From positions 1-64,000 of the forward strand of contig JBGTKP010000031.1 of the NCBI GenBank assembly GCA_041744575.1: a stretch of 64,000 bases of DNA, read 5' to 3'. Shown here one piece after another: positions 46,402 through 55,690 of this stretch. Positions within the stretch are counted from its first letter, which is position 1. Every line of letters begins with the position of its first letter. The position numbers were made by a program, and so were the translations under genes. The notes under the pieces are model-generated. The model was not told where the DNA came from. It made no database searches and saw only the letters and a program-made list of their open reading frames with translations. Source of the stretch: JTS-RE37 sp041744575 (lineage in GTDB: Bacteria; Bacteroidota; Bacteroidia; Flavobacteriales; Flavobacteriaceae).

Positions 46402-47409
46402 ATGAATCAACCCCTCGTCAGCATTCTGCTTCCCTTTAAGAACACCGTAAAATTTGCGGCATCCTGTTTAAAATCCATAGTAGCACAGGAATATAAAAAT
46501 TGGGAAGTCCTTGCGGTAAATGACGATGCAACAGATGGCACTGCGCTCATTTTTCAAGAATTTGCCTTGATGGACTCCCGTATCCGGGTATTTCACAATG
46601 CCGGGTCCGGTATCATTCCGGCGCTCCGGACGGCGTATGCCAATGCCAGGGGTGATCTGGTAACAAGAATGGATTCTGATGACCTGATGACTACAGATAA
46701 AATAAGTGTACTTGTATCCAACCTGCTGCGTCACGGACGAAACCATGTATCCTTAGGACAAGTAAAATATTTTTCCGACATAGGGATAAGTGATGGATAC
46801 GCCCGCTATGAAAAGTGGCTGAACGGACTTACCCTTACAGGAAGCAACTATTCCGGCATATATAAAGAATGTGTTATTCCTTCACCATGCTGGATGGTTT
46901 ACAAAGCCGATTTGGAGTCTTGCGGGCATTTTAGACCGGAACGTTACCCTGAAGACTACGATCTGGCTTTCCGGTTTTACGAACAGGGTTACACGTGTAT
47001 CCCCTCCGCTAAAATTATTCATTTATGGCGCGACTATCAGGCCAGAACATCAAGAACCAGCGTTCATTATGCCCAGAACTATTTCCTTGAAATTAAACTG
47101 CACTATTTTATAAAACTGGATCATATTCTGGAGCGACCATTGTCTGTTTGGGGTGCCGGTCAAAAAGGAAAGACCATTGCGAAAATCCTGCTGACACTTG
47201 GAATACCTTTTTACTGGCTTTGTGACAACCCCAAAAAAACAGGCAAACAAATTTACGGAAAGGAAATGCTGGACTACAGATACCTCGAAAGAGTAAGACT
47301 GCCTCAGAGCCTTGTCACTGTGGCCAATAAAACTTCCCAGGAACAGATCCGGTCATATCTTACCGGAATACACCAAACAGAAATGCTGGATTTTTATTTT
47401 TTCTGCTGA
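46402..47409 (+). CDS. Family 2 glycosyltransferase with C-terminal Rossmann-like segment
   Basis: 335 aa. The GT2 (GT-A) domain covers residues 1-230: VSILLPFKNTVKFAASCLKS, VAQEYKNWEVLAVND, and the DxD-containing TRMDSDDLMTTDK near residue 93. The sugar-transfer acid is probably in RPERYPEDYDLAFRF near 180. After residue 245 a different domain begins with LSVWGAGQKGKTIAKILLT, a Gly-rich nucleotide-binding look, and LCDNPKKTGKQIYGKE. No membrane helices. Target glycan unknown. Confidence 0.87.
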   Translation: MNQPLVSILLPFKNTVKFAASCLKSIVAQEYKNWEVLAVNDDATDGTALIFQEFALMDSRIRVFHNAGSGIIPALRTAYANARGDLVTRMDSDDLMTTDKISVLVSNLLRHGRNHVSLGQVKYFSDIGISDGYARYEKWLNGLTLTGSNYSGIYKECVIPSPCWMVYKADLESCGHFRPERYPEDYDLAFRFYEQGYTCIPSAKIIHLWRDYQARTSRTSVHYAQNYFLEIKLHYFIKLDHILERPLSVWGAGQKGKTIAKILLTLGIPFYWLCDNPKKTGKQIYGKEMLDYRYLERVRLPQSLVTVANKTSQEQIRSYLTGIHQTEMLDFYFFC

Positions 47410-47526
47410 AAGCCCCGCGTTAACTAAATACCCACCGGACTTAAAGTATTCAGGAATGCTAATTTTGTACTAACAAAAGGATTCGATCACCGAAATACTT
47501 TTATATTTAGCAAATGCTATACAGGA

Positions 47527-49443
47527 ATGCACTTTAAACATCCGGAACTCCTTTGGGCCCTCTTGTTTCTACTCATTCCGCTTATTATTCACCTCTTTCA
47601 GTTACGAAGATTTAAAAAGACCCCTTTCACCAATGTGCAGTTGCTACAAAAGGTAGTGGCAGAATCAAGGCGCAGCAGCACTATTAGAAAATGGCTCTTA
47701 CTGGCATCGAGAATGCTCCTGATCGCTGCCCTTGTCGTCGCTTTCGCCCAGCCCTTCACGGCCAGGAAAGACGCATTGACCGAAAGAGAGACTGTTATAT
47801 ACATTGATAACAGTTTTAGTCTTCAAGCCAGAAAAGACAATGGCAATCTGCTGGAGACTGCCATACAGGATCTAATAAAATATCTTCCCGAAGCTTCTGA
47901 TATTGGTATTTTCACTAATGATTTGGTGATGGACGGTGTCAACCTGAAAGACATTCAAAATGATCTGTTGAACCTGCCTTTTGTGTATAAGCAATTATCC
48001 CTGGAAGACGTTATTCTGAAAGGCAGGACCCTGTTTTCGGAGGATACCCTTAGTTTGAAAAACTTAATAATAATTTCGGACTTTCAGCAACGCATGGCCT
48101 CGAAAATGCCGGACAGTCTGTCTGATATGCGCCTGCACCTTGTACGGTTGCATCCTGACACCCAAAATAATATAGCAATAGATACGGTTTATGTTGGCAG
48201 GACGACCCCTGACAATCTTGAAGTTATTGCCGAACTTTCATCCGATGATCACCTTGAAAGTGTCCCTGTTTCCCTCTTTAACGGAAATGACCTGATAGCA
48301 AAGACCGCTGCTGTATTTAAAGGTGGTTCAAAAGCCGCAGTCAATTTTACACTGCCACAGGATGAAATAGTCAATGGCAAAATCGAAATTTCAGATCCGT
48401 CACTGGTCTATGATAATATGCTCTATTTTAACCTGGAATCCAGGGGAAAAATTAAGGTCATGACCATCGGAGATGGAGATAGCCGGTTTCTTCAAAGAAT
48501 CTATCGGGATACGGCATTCTCTTACCGGCAAATCAGGCTCAGAGAGCTGAATTATTCAGAGATCGAATCCCAGAACGTCATTATTATCAATGAGCTCGAA
48601 GAACTGCCCAATGCCCTTCAGAATGCCCTTAATGCATTTACCGGCAATGGCGGAAGTCTGGTGTTAATTCCAGTTTTAAAGTCGCCGAATACTTCCTATG
48701 AGTCGATAGCAGCGTTGTCGGGAATAAAATTTCAGGAGGTAATCCCGGGGGACTATAACATTACCGGCATTTCCTTTGACCATCCATTGTACCAGAGTGT
48801 TTTTGAAAAAAAAGTATCTAATTTTCAATACCCAAACGCAAAGGATTACCTCAGGGTCAGACCGGCCTTACCCGGGATTCTCACCTTTCAGAACAAAGAT
48901 CCCTTTTTAGTCGGCAAAGACAACTTTTATCTTTTTACCGCGTCACTTGATAGCGCCAATTCGAATTTTAAGAAATCCCCGCTCATTGTGCCTACCTTTT
49001 ATTCCATCGCGACCCGGAGCCTGAAACTCCCCCGGTTATATCATATGATAGGACGCCCGGAGGAAATTGACATCCCGGTAGTGCTCGGCGCGGATCATAT
49101 TTTAAAAGTAGGTTTGAAGGAATATGAATTCATACCGCGGCAGCGCTATCTCGCCAATAAAACAACGTTGACTTTCGATGACCACCCGCTCAGAGATGGT
49201 ATTTTCAGTATTTCAGAAGAGCAGGTCCCTGTACAACAGATCAGTTTCAACTATCCAAGGGCTGAAAGTGAACTTCGTTACCTCAATACGGAACAACTCG
49301 AAGCATATTCAAAGAATGCTAACCTTCGTGAGATGTTCGAGGGCATTGAAAAAGACAATACAGTGTCCGAGCTTTGGAAATGGTTTGTTATTTTAGCGCT
49401 GATTTTCCTGCTGACCGAAATATTGATACAACGTATGGTGTAG
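47527..49443 (+). CDS. BatA-domain membrane protein
   Basis: 638 aa. The BatA N-terminal domain is residues 1-80: HPELLWALLFLLIPLIIHLF and KKTPFTNVQLLQKVV, with a second membrane helix at about 57-77 (LLLASRMLLIAALVVAFAQP). A von Willebrand-like region follows (VIYIDNSFSLQAR), then a long periplasmic part, and a single C-terminal helix (WFVILALIFLLTEILI). The BatA family is linked to aerotolerance. The dihydroorotase-like gene follows 67 bases on, an arrangement I recall as conserved in flavobacteria. Confidence 0.9.
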   Translation: MHFKHPELLWALLFLLIPLIIHLFQLRRFKKTPFTNVQLLQKVVAESRRSSTIRKWLLLASRMLLIAALVVAFAQPFTARKDALTERETVIYIDNSFSLQARKDNGNLLETAIQDLIKYLPEASDIGIFTNDLVMDGVNLKDIQNDLLNLPFVYKQLSLEDVILKGRTLFSEDTLSLKNLIIISDFQQRMASKMPDSLSDMRLHLVRLHPDTQNNIAIDTVYVGRTTPDNLEVIAELSSDDHLESVPVSLFNGNDLIAKTAAVFKGGSKAAVNFTLPQDEIVNGKIEISDPSLVYDNMLYFNLESRGKIKVMTIGDGDSRFLQRIYRDTAFSYRQIRLRELNYSEIESQNVIIINELEELPNALQNALNAFTGNGGSLVLIPVLKSPNTSYESIAALSGIKFQEVIPGDYNITGISFDHPLYQSVFEKKVSNFQYPNAKDYLRVRPALPGILTFQNKDPFLVGKDNFYLFTASLDSANSNFKKSPLIVPTFYSIATRSLKLPRLYHMIGRPEEIDIPVVLGADHILKVGLKEYEFIPRQRYLANKTTLTFDDHPLRDGIFSISEEQVPVQQISFNYPRAESELRYLNTEQLEAYSKNANLREMFEGIEKDNTVSELWKWFVILALIFLLTEILIQRMV

Positions 49444-49510
49444 TAATGGATAATGGAGACCGATTAGGGCAATTCAGGGGTTGTTGTGAAGCTGTAGATA
49501 CAGACATATA

Positions 49511-50782
49511 ATGAAAATACTTCTTAAATCCGCCATTATAGTCGATGCCGGAAATACCGGGCATCACCTGAAAAAGCGGGATATCCTTATCAATAATGGG
49601 GTGCTGGAAAGAATTGCGGCTAAAATTCCCCAGGAAAAAAAGTTAGAGGTTGTCTCCCTGGACAACCTTCATGTCTCTCCCGGCTGGCTGGATACCTCGG
49701 TCTGTTTCGGGGAACCGGGTTTTGAAGAACGGGAAACCATAGCTCATGGTCTTGAGGTAGCGGCAAAAGCAGGTTTTACTGGGATAGTTCTTAACACGAA
49801 TACACTACCGGTTCCAGATAGCAGTGGGGATATTATTTTTTTAAAAAATGCAGCCTCAGATCACGGGACACGCCTGTATCCATTGGGAGCTCTCACCATT
49901 AAGAGCAAGGGAAGTCAGCTTGCAGAACTTTTCGATATGTCGGGTTCCGGCGCGGTGGGATTTTATGACTATAAGCAACCTGTATCCAATGCACATCTTT
50001 TTAAGATAGCGCTGCAATACGCCAGGACCTTTAATGGACTGGTCCATTCGTTTCCTTTGGATGCCGATCTTGCCGGAAAAGGACTGGTCAATGAAAGTGA
50101 AATTTCGACCAGCCTTGGTCTGCGAGGGATTCCGGCCCTGGCCGAGACAACAAGAATTGCCAGAGATCTTGCCATACTTGAATATACCGGTGGAAAACTT
50201 CACATTCCTACCATCTCGACCGCAGGAGGTGTACAACTCATAGCAGAAGCCAAAAAGAAGGGTCTTGATGTCAGCTGCAGTGTGGCCATTCACAACCTTT
50301 GGTATAGTGATGAACAATTGACAGAGTTTGAAAGTAACTTTAAAGTGCTTCCTCCCCTACGTTCCAAAAAAGATCAGAAAGCGCTTGTAAAGGGAATCAG
50401 GGACGGCGTGATCGACTTTGTGACTTCGGATCATACCCCGATGGCCATCGAAGATAAACGCGTTGAATTTGACAATGCCGCTTTTGGTTCCACAGGTCTG
50501 GAAAGTATGTTTGGGGTTTTAAACAGCCTATTCGAGATGCCCGAAGCAGTCGCCTTGCTTATCAAAGGAAGATCCAGATATGGGATACCTGACCATGGTA
50601 TCATTGAAGGGAAGCCGGCGGATCTCACCCTTTTTAATCCTGGTGTAGAATACACCTTTACCAAAAAACACCTGCATTCTACTTCCGACAACAATATGTA
50701 CCTTGGAGAGCGCCTTAAAGGGATGGCCTATGGTATTTTTTCCAATGACCGACTGGTTATTGACAACCAACCCCGGGACTGA
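49511..50782 (+). CDS. pyrC: Dihydroorotase-like amidohydrolase lacking the HxH metal motif
   Basis: 423 aa, class I dihydroorotase family. The family's first metal motif DxHxHFREPG is here DTSVCFGEPG (residues 60-69), so both zinc-ligand histidines and the substrate Arg are replaced. Other family segments are present: EYTGGKLHIPTIST near 228, TSDHTPMAIEDKRVEFDNA near 308, and FGSTGLESMFGVL near 327. The same deviation is seen, as I recall, in other flavobacterial copies, so it is likely a non-catalytic or re-purposed member (compare the inactive PyrC' that holds ATCase together). Gene symbol follows family usage. Confidence 0.82.
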   Translation: MKILLKSAIIVDAGNTGHHLKKRDILINNGVLERIAAKIPQEKKLEVVSLDNLHVSPGWLDTSVCFGEPGFEERETIAHGLEVAAKAGFTGIVLNTNTLPVPDSSGDIIFLKNAASDHGTRLYPLGALTIKSKGSQLAELFDMSGSGAVGFYDYKQPVSNAHLFKIALQYARTFNGLVHSFPLDADLAGKGLVNESEISTSLGLRGIPALAETTRIARDLAILEYTGGKLHIPTISTAGGVQLIAEAKKKGLDVSCSVAIHNLWYSDEQLTEFESNFKVLPPLRSKKDQKALVKGIRDGVIDFVTSDHTPMAIEDKRVEFDNAAFGSTGLESMFGVLNSLFEMPEAVALLIKGRSRYGIPDHGIIEGKPADLTLFNPGVEYTFTKKHLHSTSDNNMYLGERLKGMAYGIFSNDRLVIDNQPRD

Positions 50783-50895
50783 TGACACCACCCCGGAACT
50801 ATAGATCCCGGACGATGATCAGTAGTTTCAGGACCTCTTTTTCTCACGCCCTGCAGCTGATAATTATTTAGTAACTTGGGCGAGAATCTGATGAA

Positions 50896-51219
50896 ATGGA
50901 TACCGATAAGGATGGAAAAACTACCGCGATAGTTGCTTACCTGACCATGGTGGGCGCTCTGATAGCCATTACCATGAACATGGAACCTAAAAACGCCTTT
51001 GCCCGTTTTCATATAAGGCAGGCCTTTGGCTTGCACCTGTGTTTTCTCGGCTGTGCAATGTTTCTAAGTGTTTGGTTTAACGTATATGCCTGGTATGGGC
51101 TATATATCGGTTATCTTGTCCTTTGGTTTTATGGCTTTATTGGTGCTCTTAACAACCGACGGCAATCGGTTCCTGTGCTTGGCCCTTACTTTCAGAACTG
51201 GTTTACCTTTATACCCTAA
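50896..51219 (+). CDS. DUF4870-like small membrane protein
   Basis: 107 aa with three hydrophobic segments (AIVAYLTMVGALIAITMNM, GLHLCFLGCAMFLSVWF, LYIGYLVLWFYGFIGAL). The ARFHIRQAFGLHL between the first two is the conserved DUF4870-type motif. Function unknown. The next gene starts one base after the stop (taa a atg), so they are translated together. Confidence 0.82.
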   Translation: MDTDKDGKTTAIVAYLTMVGALIAITMNMEPKNAFARFHIRQAFGLHLCFLGCAMFLSVWFNVYAWYGLYIGYLVLWFYGFIGALNNRRQSVPVLGPYFQNWFTFIP

Positions 51220-51220
51220 A

Positions 51221-51880
51221 ATGACAACAATCAGCCTCCCCCTTGAATATCTTCTTCGGCCTTCAAGTCTTGTGGAAGGTCCAGTACCATCATTGTTTCT
51301 TTTCCACGGCTATGGCAGCAACGAGGAAGATCTCTTTTCCTTTGCAACTGAACTTCCCAGGGAACTATGCATCATCTCGGCCAGGGCACCTTTTGCCATG
51401 GAGCATTTTGGTCATGCCTGGTATGCAATTAACTTTGATGCCTCCTACGGAAAATGGAGCAATGTGGAACAGGCCGTTCAATCGAGGGACAGCATCATCA
51501 ATTTCATTGAAGCTGCCTGCCATGCCTACGATCTTGATCGGAAAAATGTAAGTTTGCTCGGCTTCAGTCAAGGGACCGTACTGTCTTACGCTGTGGCCTT
51601 GTCTTATCCCGAAAAGATCAAAAATTTAATTGCCTTGAGCGGATATATAGACGAAAAGTTATTGACGCCTGATTATGCCCAAAAAGATCATTCCCGGTTA
51701 CAGGTGTATGCATCTCATGGCCAGGTTGATATGGTAATTCCTCCTGCATGGGCACAGCGGGCTCCCGGGTTGATGAAAAAGCTGGGAATTGATTTCAGTT
51801 ATGAAGAATTTCCGGTTGGACACGGGGTGTCACCAAAAAACTTTGATTCTTTCAGAAAATGGCTCGAAGGAAGGATTTAA
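51221..51880 (+). CDS. Phospholipase/carboxylesterase-type alpha/beta hydrolase
   Basis: 219 aa from ATG 51221; the open frame runs upstream over the DUF4870-like gene but that part is a shadow. Recognised as the bacterial carboxylesterase/phospholipase family: oxyanion-hole segment FLFHGYGSNEEDLFSF near residues 26-41, nucleophile GFSQG (Ser near 116), SHGQVDMVIPPAW holding the acid near 170, and HGVSPKNF with the His near 200. No signal peptide. Substrate unknown. Confidence 0.88.
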   Translation: MTTISLPLEYLLRPSSLVEGPVPSLFLFHGYGSNEEDLFSFATELPRELCIISARAPFAMEHFGHAWYAINFDASYGKWSNVEQAVQSRDSIINFIEAACHAYDLDRKNVSLLGFSQGTVLSYAVALSYPEKIKNLIALSGYIDEKLLTPDYAQKDHSRLQVYASHGQVDMVIPPAWAQRAPGLMKKLGIDFSYEEFPVGHGVSPKNFDSFRKWLEGRI

Positions 51881-52371
51881 TCGCTTCTGGTATATAGAAG
51901 ATGGTCTACCATAGTAAAATCCACAGCCAGATCGTCCTTTAATTCATATTGAACTAGAAGCTCCCCCCAGTATTTTCCATCCGAAAAATCCGCAATAATC
52001 CACTTGTGATTTAAAATCTTGATCTTATTGATTTTAAAATCGCTTTCCATCCCTTCATAGGGGATGAGTGGATTATCACCCTTTTTCTCATTGGTTTCGA
52101 GGAGTTTGTCAGCAATATATCTGGAAGGGTCTGCGATCTTGAGATGGTGGTAATAGGCCAGGGCATCGTCATTGTGCTCCAGGGAAAAATACTCCATATC
52201 CAAGACCTTAAGCCGGGAGTCTTTCAGGGAATCCTTTAGAGAACTGGCGTCAGATTCCAGCTGTTCGACCAGGTCATTCCTGTTTTTAATTCTATTGTCA
52301 CTACTGACATAGAGATAGAGGGCTATAAGGGCTGAAAAAACAAAAAGATACAGAAACAACTTGCTTTTCAT
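51877..52371 (-). CDS. Conserved membrane-anchored protein, 164 aa
   Basis: One N-terminal membrane anchor (LFLYLFVFSALIALYLYV), a coiled-coil-like stretch (NDLVEQLESDASSLKDSLKDS, about residues 32-52), then a compact domain with MEYFSLEHNDDALAYYHH and WIIADFSDGKYWGELLVQYE. I recognise the pattern as a common unannotated flavobacterial protein but no function. It overlaps the esterase gene by 4 bases at its 3' end and lies 9 bases downstream of the MBL hydrolase gene, so it is in the same operon as that gene. Confidence 0.8.
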   Translation of the reverse strand: MKSKLFLYLFVFSALIALYLYVSSDNRIKNRNDLVEQLESDASSLKDSLKDSRLKVLDMEYFSLEHNDDALAYYHHLKIADPSRYIADKLLETNEKKGDNPLIPYEGMESDFKINKIKILNHKWIIADFSDGKYWGELLVQYELKDDLAVDFTMVDHLLYTRSD

Positions 52372-52380
52372 GTTATGAAT

Positions 52381-53145
52381 TTAGATTTCCAGAACTAGAT
52401 TATCATATGCCAAATGTACACCTTTTGGCAATTTCTCTTCCACTTCCTTATGAAAGCCCATATGATGGCTGATATGTGTGAAGTAAGTACTTTCCGGATT
52501 TACCTTTCTCACAAAGTCCAGGGCTTCCTCCAAATTGAAATGAGAATGATGTGGTTCCATTCTCAATGCATTAACAGATAACACTTTAACGCCATTCAAC
52601 TTACTTGTTTCTTCATCATTAATTGTCTTCACATCCGTGAGATAAGCAAAATCGCCCACCCTGAAACCAAAGACTTGTAACCTGTTGTGAAAGGCCTGAA
52701 CCGGGATCACCGTCTGACCGCTCAGGGAGAATTCCTGGTCGTTCCTGATGAGGTGAATCTGGACGCCCGGGGCGCCCGGGTATCTTTCCACTTCATCAAA
52801 AATATAGTAAAATCTTTTTTTTAGGGACGCGATCACCCGCTCGTGGGCATAAACTGGAATGTCTCCCTGTCGAAAAAAAAAGGGTCTGATATCATCAATC
52901 CCTGCTGTGTGATCTGCGTGTTCGTGTGTGAAGAGAATGCCATCCAGATGATCGAGATTATGGGTAAGCATCTGCTGTCGGAAATCCGGGCCGCAATCAA
53001 TAACATAATTGCACTTATCCCAGGAAAGAAGCACCGAAACGCGCAATCTTTTGTCTTTGGGATCGGTACTCCGGCAAACCGGATCAGTACTGCCTATTAC
53101 AGGAATACCCTGAGACGTACCGGTGCCCAAAAAAGTGATTTTCAA
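52381..53145 (-). CDS. Metallo-beta-lactamase-fold hydrolase (PhnP-like)
   Basis: 254 aa. The metal motif is HEHADHTAG near residue 75 (HxHxDH), preceded by ITFLGTGTSQGIPVIG at the N-terminus and by YVIDCGPDFRQQML near 48. Later ligands include the Asp in YLTDVKTI near 170 and the His of ALRMEPHHSHFNLEEA near 195 and FTHISHHMGFHKE near 222. The fold and motif order match PhnP-type phosphodiesterases; substrate unknown. It is divergent from the 486-aa protein gene. Confidence 0.9.
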   Translation of the reverse strand: MKITFLGTGTSQGIPVIGSTDPVCRSTDPKDKRLRVSVLLSWDKCNYVIDCGPDFRQQMLTHNLDHLDGILFTHEHADHTAGIDDIRPFFFRQGDIPVYAHERVIASLKKRFYYIFDEVERYPGAPGVQIHLIRNDQEFSLSGQTVIPVQAFHNRLQVFGFRVGDFAYLTDVKTINDEETSKLNGVKVLSVNALRMEPHHSHFNLEEALDFVRKVNPESTYFTHISHHMGFHKEVEEKLPKGVHLAYDNLVLEI

Positions 53146-53233
53146 CCCCTCATCTATTTATTTCAAATTTATAACTTATTTATTTATTAGATTGCCCATT
53201 CTTAGTAACTTTGTTTACGATAAATCGTTTGGA

Positions 53234-54694
53234 ATGGCCTCAGTTTTAAACAAGGAGTTTGCATTTGAAAATATTCCATCCTTAAAGGCTAAGACACTTA
53301 GAATCAATTTAAATCCTGATATCTACGGGACCTTTGCAGAAATAGGTGCCGGCCAGGAAACAGCCAGACACTTCTTTCGTTCGGGGGGCGCTTCCGGGAC
53401 TATTGCCAAGGCCATGAGTGCCTACGATAAGGCATTTAGTGACGCTATCTACGGTGTTGAGGAACATGGCCGCTATGTAACCCAGGCCCGGTTAAAAACG
53501 ATGCTTTCCTATGAAATGAGCCTGATGGAAGAGCGGATCAGCAGGGATGAGCATCCGGACCGTTTGTTTTTCACCTATGCCAATACGGTGGCTACCATTG
53601 ATTTCTCTAAGCGCTATAAAGGCCATGGCTGGTTGGGGATCCGCTTTCAGCTGGACCCAGCTCAAAAAGACTTTGACGAGATCATCCTCCATGTCCGGTT
53701 TAAACAAAATGAAGCCAGGCTACAACAGGAAACCCTTGGCACTGTTGGTGTCAATCTGATCTACGGTGCCTTTTACAAGTATAATAAGCCCCGGAAACTG
53801 CTCAAATACCTTTACGACCATATTGACCATGACACCCTGGAGATTGATATGATCAATTTCTCCGGTCCGAATTTTAAAGAGGTTGACAATAGGTTGATGA
53901 GTCTCCAGCTCATCAGAAACGATATGACGGATGCCGTTATGTTCGGTTCCGATGGCAATAACCTCCTGCCCGCTGCAGAGTTATACAAAAAAAATATCCT
54001 GGCGATCAGGGGAAGTTTCAGGCCGGTTACAAAGGTGAATATGGATATGTTCAAAAAATCCTATGAGATCTTTACCCGTGAGCCTACTGTTGAGGAAGAC
54101 AATGCCATTGTTATTTTTGAGATCACCCTCTCCAACTTAAAGGCCTCCGGCGAAATCGACGAACGCGATTTTATGGATAGGGCAGAATTGCTTTGCTCAC
54201 TGGGGCACAATGTGATGATCTCCAAATTTCAGGAATACTATAAGCTGGTAGAATATTTCAGCAACTATACAAAGGAAAAAATCGGCTTGACAATGGGAGT
54301 CAACAACCTGGTCGATATTTTTGACGAAAAATATTACCGGCATCTCAGTGGTGGTATTCTCGAGGCCTTTGGAAAATTGTTTTTCAAAGACCTGAAAGTG
54401 TACCTGTACCCGATGAAGAACACGGAAACCGGCCAGATCATGACCAGTAATAACATAAAGGTCCATCCGAGGATGAAGGAATTGTATAAGTTCTTCAAAT
54501 ACAACGGAAAAGTCATGGATATCATTGATTACGATCCGGGTATTATGGATATTTTCTCGAGGGACGTACTCAAGAAGCTAACCAACGGGGAAGATGGCTG
54601 GGAAGAGATGTTGCCTGAAGGAATTGCCGATATCATTAAAAAGAACAAACTGTTTACGCAGCACCTGGTTACCCAGGACGAAGACCTGGATTAG
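53234..54694 (+). CDS. Conserved 486-aa protein of unknown function
   Basis: The start is taken at ATG 53234 (MASVLNKEFAFENIPSLKA), where the family begins; 37 upstream codons do not look coding. The first 100 residues are the most conserved part (DIYGTFAEIGAGQETARHFF, AKAMSAYDKAFSDAIYG), with a glycine-rich middle and later LGHNVMISKFQEYYKLVEYF. Databases often name homologues 'nicotinate-nucleotide adenylyltransferase', but I see no HxGH or ISSTxxR motif of that enzyme, so the name is unsupported. Cytosolic by absence of a signal. Divergent from the MBL hydrolase gene. Confidence 0.82.
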   Translation: MASVLNKEFAFENIPSLKAKTLRINLNPDIYGTFAEIGAGQETARHFFRSGGASGTIAKAMSAYDKAFSDAIYGVEEHGRYVTQARLKTMLSYEMSLMEERISRDEHPDRLFFTYANTVATIDFSKRYKGHGWLGIRFQLDPAQKDFDEIILHVRFKQNEARLQQETLGTVGVNLIYGAFYKYNKPRKLLKYLYDHIDHDTLEIDMINFSGPNFKEVDNRLMSLQLIRNDMTDAVMFGSDGNNLLPAAELYKKNILAIRGSFRPVTKVNMDMFKKSYEIFTREPTVEEDNAIVIFEITLSNLKASGEIDERDFMDRAELLCSLGHNVMISKFQEYYKLVEYFSNYTKEKIGLTMGVNNLVDIFDEKYYRHLSGGILEAFGKLFFKDLKVYLYPMKNTETGQIMTSNNIKVHPRMKELYKFFKYNGKVMDIIDYDPGIMDIFSRDVLKKLTNGEDGWEEMLPEGIADIIKKNKLFTQHLVTQDEDLD

Positions 54695-54940
54695 TTGCAC
54701 CCACCGCATCCACCTTGTAAATTTCCGGCTTAGCGCCTATCCTCTTCCGGGCCCGGTTGTATTTTTAATGGTTTTGCCCTAGCCACTTTCATTGTCCGAC
54801 CCTGATTTCAATTATTCCCTGCAGACCTGCCATGCAGACCAGCCTGGGGCTACGCCTAGCGATCACCCATATTTACAAGCTTTCCTGATGCCCATTTAAT
54901 GAAATGACAGCAACTACCTTCTATTTTTGGTTAATTTAGT

Positions 54941-55636
54941 TTGACTATGGACGACCAGATTAAGATGACCAGGGCAGAAAAGGTGATATTTACCATTAAA
55001 ACCCTGGAGAAATTATATCCCGTGATCCCGGTACCCCTGAAGCACCAGGACCCTTACACCTTGCTGATCGCAGTGCTCATGTCTGCTCAAAGCACCGATG
55101 TCCGTGTCAATCAAATCAGCCCGATCTTATTTTCAAGGGCCAACAACCCTTATGACATGGTCAAACTCTCAGTTGAAGAGATACGTGAAATCATAAAGCC
55201 GGTAGGACTTTCACCAATGAAGGCCAGAGGGATACGCGGTCTGTCTGAAATACTGATCAACAAATACAATGGGCAGGTTCCGGCAGATATGGCTTTGTTG
55301 GAGGAGCTCCCATCAGTGGGGCATAAAACGGCCAGTGTGGTTGTATCACATGCATTCGGCATCCCGGCTTTTCCTGTAGATACGCATATCCACAGACTGA
55401 TGTACCGATGGGGTTTCAGCAATGGCAGAAATGTGGTACAAACAGAAAAAGATGCCAAAAGATTATTTCCGGAAGCCCTCTGGAACGAACTTCATGTTAG
55501 GATCATCTGGTACGGCAGAGAATATTCCCCGGCCCGGGGCTGGTCCCCGGAACGTGATATCATTACAAGAACGATTGGAAGGAGTGCTGTTATGAAGGAG
55601 TATTTCCGAAAACAACAAAACAGGAGGGCAAGGTGA
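54941..55636 (+). CDS. nth: Endonuclease III lacking the iron-sulfur cluster cysteines
   Basis: 231 aa DNA glycosylase/AP lyase for oxidised pyrimidines. The helix-hairpin-helix is LLEELPSVGHKTASVVVSHAFG with catalytic Lys in GHKTA near residue 128, and the catalytic Asp is in FPVDTHIHRLMYRWG near 145. Typical Nth ends with four cysteines binding [4Fe-4S]; here the corresponding part is YGREYSPARGWSPERD (near 190-205), with no cysteines. Both catalytic residues remain, so activity is expected. It faces the sigma-factor module across a shared terminator. Confidence 0.93.
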   Translation: MTMDDQIKMTRAEKVIFTIKTLEKLYPVIPVPLKHQDPYTLLIAVLMSAQSTDVRVNQISPILFSRANNPYDMVKLSVEEIREIIKPVGLSPMKARGIRGLSEILINKYNGQVPADMALLEELPSVGHKTASVVVSHAFGIPAFPVDTHIHRLMYRWGFSNGRNVVQTEKDAKRLFPEALWNELHVRIIWYGREYSPARGWSPERDIITRTIGRSAVMKEYFRKQQNRRAR

Positions 55637-55662
55637 AAGGGCCACTTCCTGAAACATTTTAA

Positions 55663-55688
55663 AAAAAGGTCCTTTTCAGGACCTTTTT
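55663..55688. terminator. Bidirectional terminator between nth and the small gene
   Basis: Stem aaaaaggtcct / aggaccttttt with a tttc loop, A-run on one side and T-run on the other, so it can stop both the rightward nth transcript and the leftward sigma-small-protein transcript. It starts 27 bases past the nth stop and 3 bases past the small gene's stop. Confidence 0.85.
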
Positions 55689-55690
55689 AA

